The notes below the pieces were generated by a model. The model was not told the DNA's origin. It saw only the letters and a list, made by a program, of their open reading frames with translations, and did no database searches. DNA of 6,606 nucleotides from CAYQAJ01 sp964415245 (GTDB lineage Bacteria; Planctomycetota; Planctomycetia; Pirellulales; Pirellulaceae), in the NCBI GenBank assembly GCA_964415245.1, contig CAYQAJ010000286.1:1-6606 (forward strand), given 5' to 3'. Below, piece by piece: positions 5,842-6,606 of the stretch; within the stretch, counting starts at the first letter, position 1, and the number at the start of each line of letters is the position of its first letter. Position numbers and translations under genes: made by a program.

Positions 5842-6606
5842 AAACCATGATTTCGTGCGTGGGGACGTACCGGTCGGTCTTCTTGGCCAGAATCTCCTTC
5901 ACGCCGGCCACAATGTGGTGGGGCATGAACGGTTCACCGTCGTACTTGCGAATGTGGGCGCTGACCGAGAGCCCCGTTTCGCTGCGAAGGTAACGGAAGA
6001 ACTGACCTGAATAGTTGTTCTCGACGATGATGCTGCATTTCGCCTTGCCGACGATGGTCGCGATCGCCTCGCCGTGCAGAGGCACGATCCACTTGACCGG
6101 CAGATGGCTGGCGGAAATCCCTTCGGCGGCAAGCTGCTCGCACGCCTCGTGGATCACGCCGTAGGTGGAACCCCAGCCGATGAGCGTAACATCGGCACTG
6201 GCGGGCCCTTCGAGCTTGGGGGCCGGCACGTCCTTGGCCACCGTCTGGAACTTGCGGGCCCGCTTCTCCACCATCCTGCGCCGCTTGTGGGGATTGGTAT
6301 ACTCGTCGCTGATCAGCACGCCGTCTTCATCGTGCTCGTCGGTCGACACCACGTGTACGTAGCCCTTGAGGCCCGCCACGGCCCGCGGCGAAATGCCCGA
6401 TTCCGTGTTCTTGTACCGCAAGTAGCCGTTGCTGGGGGCGCCAATGAACCCGTTGCCGTCGTGCGAGGCGGCAGCGGTGGGCACGTCGCTCACGTCGGTG
6501 CGAGGCTCGGTGATCAGCTCGCCGCGGTCGACCTTCGGATGCATATCGATATCGGCCGGATCGACGCTGAACGTGCCCTCGGAGATTAACAGGTCCGAAA
6601 GCACCA
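5840..6606 (-). CDS. korA: 2-oxoacid:ferredoxin oxidoreductase subunit alpha, C-terminal part (probably 2-oxoglutarate)
   Basis: This is a partial gene whose 5' part lies beyond the right edge; about 255 C-terminal residues are present. The segment begins near the end of the pyrimidine-binding domain (LSDLLISEG), continues through the STDEHDEDGVLISDEYTNP stretch and the MVEKRARKF helix, and ends in the transketolase-C-like domain (TLIGWGSTYGVIHEACEQL, then HLPVKWIVPL, then IIVENNYSGQFFRYLR). These are family hallmarks of KorA-type alpha subunits, many of which also carry a fused gamma domain at the N-terminus; whether this one does cannot be seen. It pairs with KorB to form the active enzyme and is upstream of korB in the same direction, so co-transcription is expected. 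Its TAG stop is partly formed by the terminal bases of the palindromic element. Substrate preference is inferred from overall resemblance. Confidence 0.92.
   Translation of the reverse strand, partial: VLSDLLISEGTFSVDPADIDMHPKVDRGELITEPRTDVSDVPTAAASHDGNGFIGAPSNGYLRYKNTESGISPRAVAGLKGYVHVVSTDEHDEDGVLISDEYTNPHKRRRMVEKRARKFQTVAKDVPAPKLEGPASADVTLIGWGSTYGVIHEACEQLAAEGISASHLPVKWIVPLHGEAIATIVGKAKCSIIVENNYSGQFFRYLRSETGLSVSAHIRKYDGEPFMPHHIVAGVKEILAKKTDRYVPTHEIMV

Noticed and set aside
6074..6589. Plus-strand open frame opposite korA
   Set aside because: It is the antisense of conserved KorA sequence and shows no recognisable features.

Overview
This window looks like chromosomal DNA of a planctomycete (Pirellulales-like). 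The evidence is high GC content, a DUF1559-type protein with an H-X9-DG motif, a GFTLVE prepilin-type protein with a very long leader, a lipoprotein with two DUF1080 domains, and long palindromic repeats between genes. The assignment rests on gene content and style, not on a database match.

Layout from left to right. Positions 8-1084 (minus) hold a DUF1559-family pseudopilin-like protein. A divergent intergenic region (1085-1258) carries a good sigma70-like promoter facing right. Positions 1259-2623 (plus) hold a prepilin-like protein with a canonical cleavage site and a C-terminal Asp/Asn/Gly-rich, calcium-loop-like segment. A repeat-rich spacer (2624-2760) begins on the base after its stop codon. 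Positions 2780-3268 (plus) encode a small stand-alone sugar-binding module like that of GH2 enzymes. Positions 3341-4657 (plus) encode a DUF1080 lipoprotein. On the minus strand, entering from the right edge, are korA (partial, 5840-6606) and korB (4798-5715), the alpha and beta subunits of a 2-oxoacid:ferredoxin oxidoreductase, probably 2-oxoglutarate specific.

The genes form three unrelated themes: an envelope/pseudopilin pair, a carbohydrate-related pair (GH2-like module and DUF1080 lipoprotein), and a central carbon module (kor). No defence system, CRISPR array, transposase or RNA gene is visible.

The most interesting signal is non-coding. Two elements (4657-4784 and 5741-5841) share one nested-hairpin architecture. 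Their 21-bp outer arms differ at five positions, and all five changes are compensated in the opposite arm. Their inner stems carry the same two A-A mismatches. Both elements, and the unrelated inverted repeat at 2624-2714, touch or directly abut a stop codon. This suggests a family of structured, possibly mobile palindromic elements that settle at gene ends.
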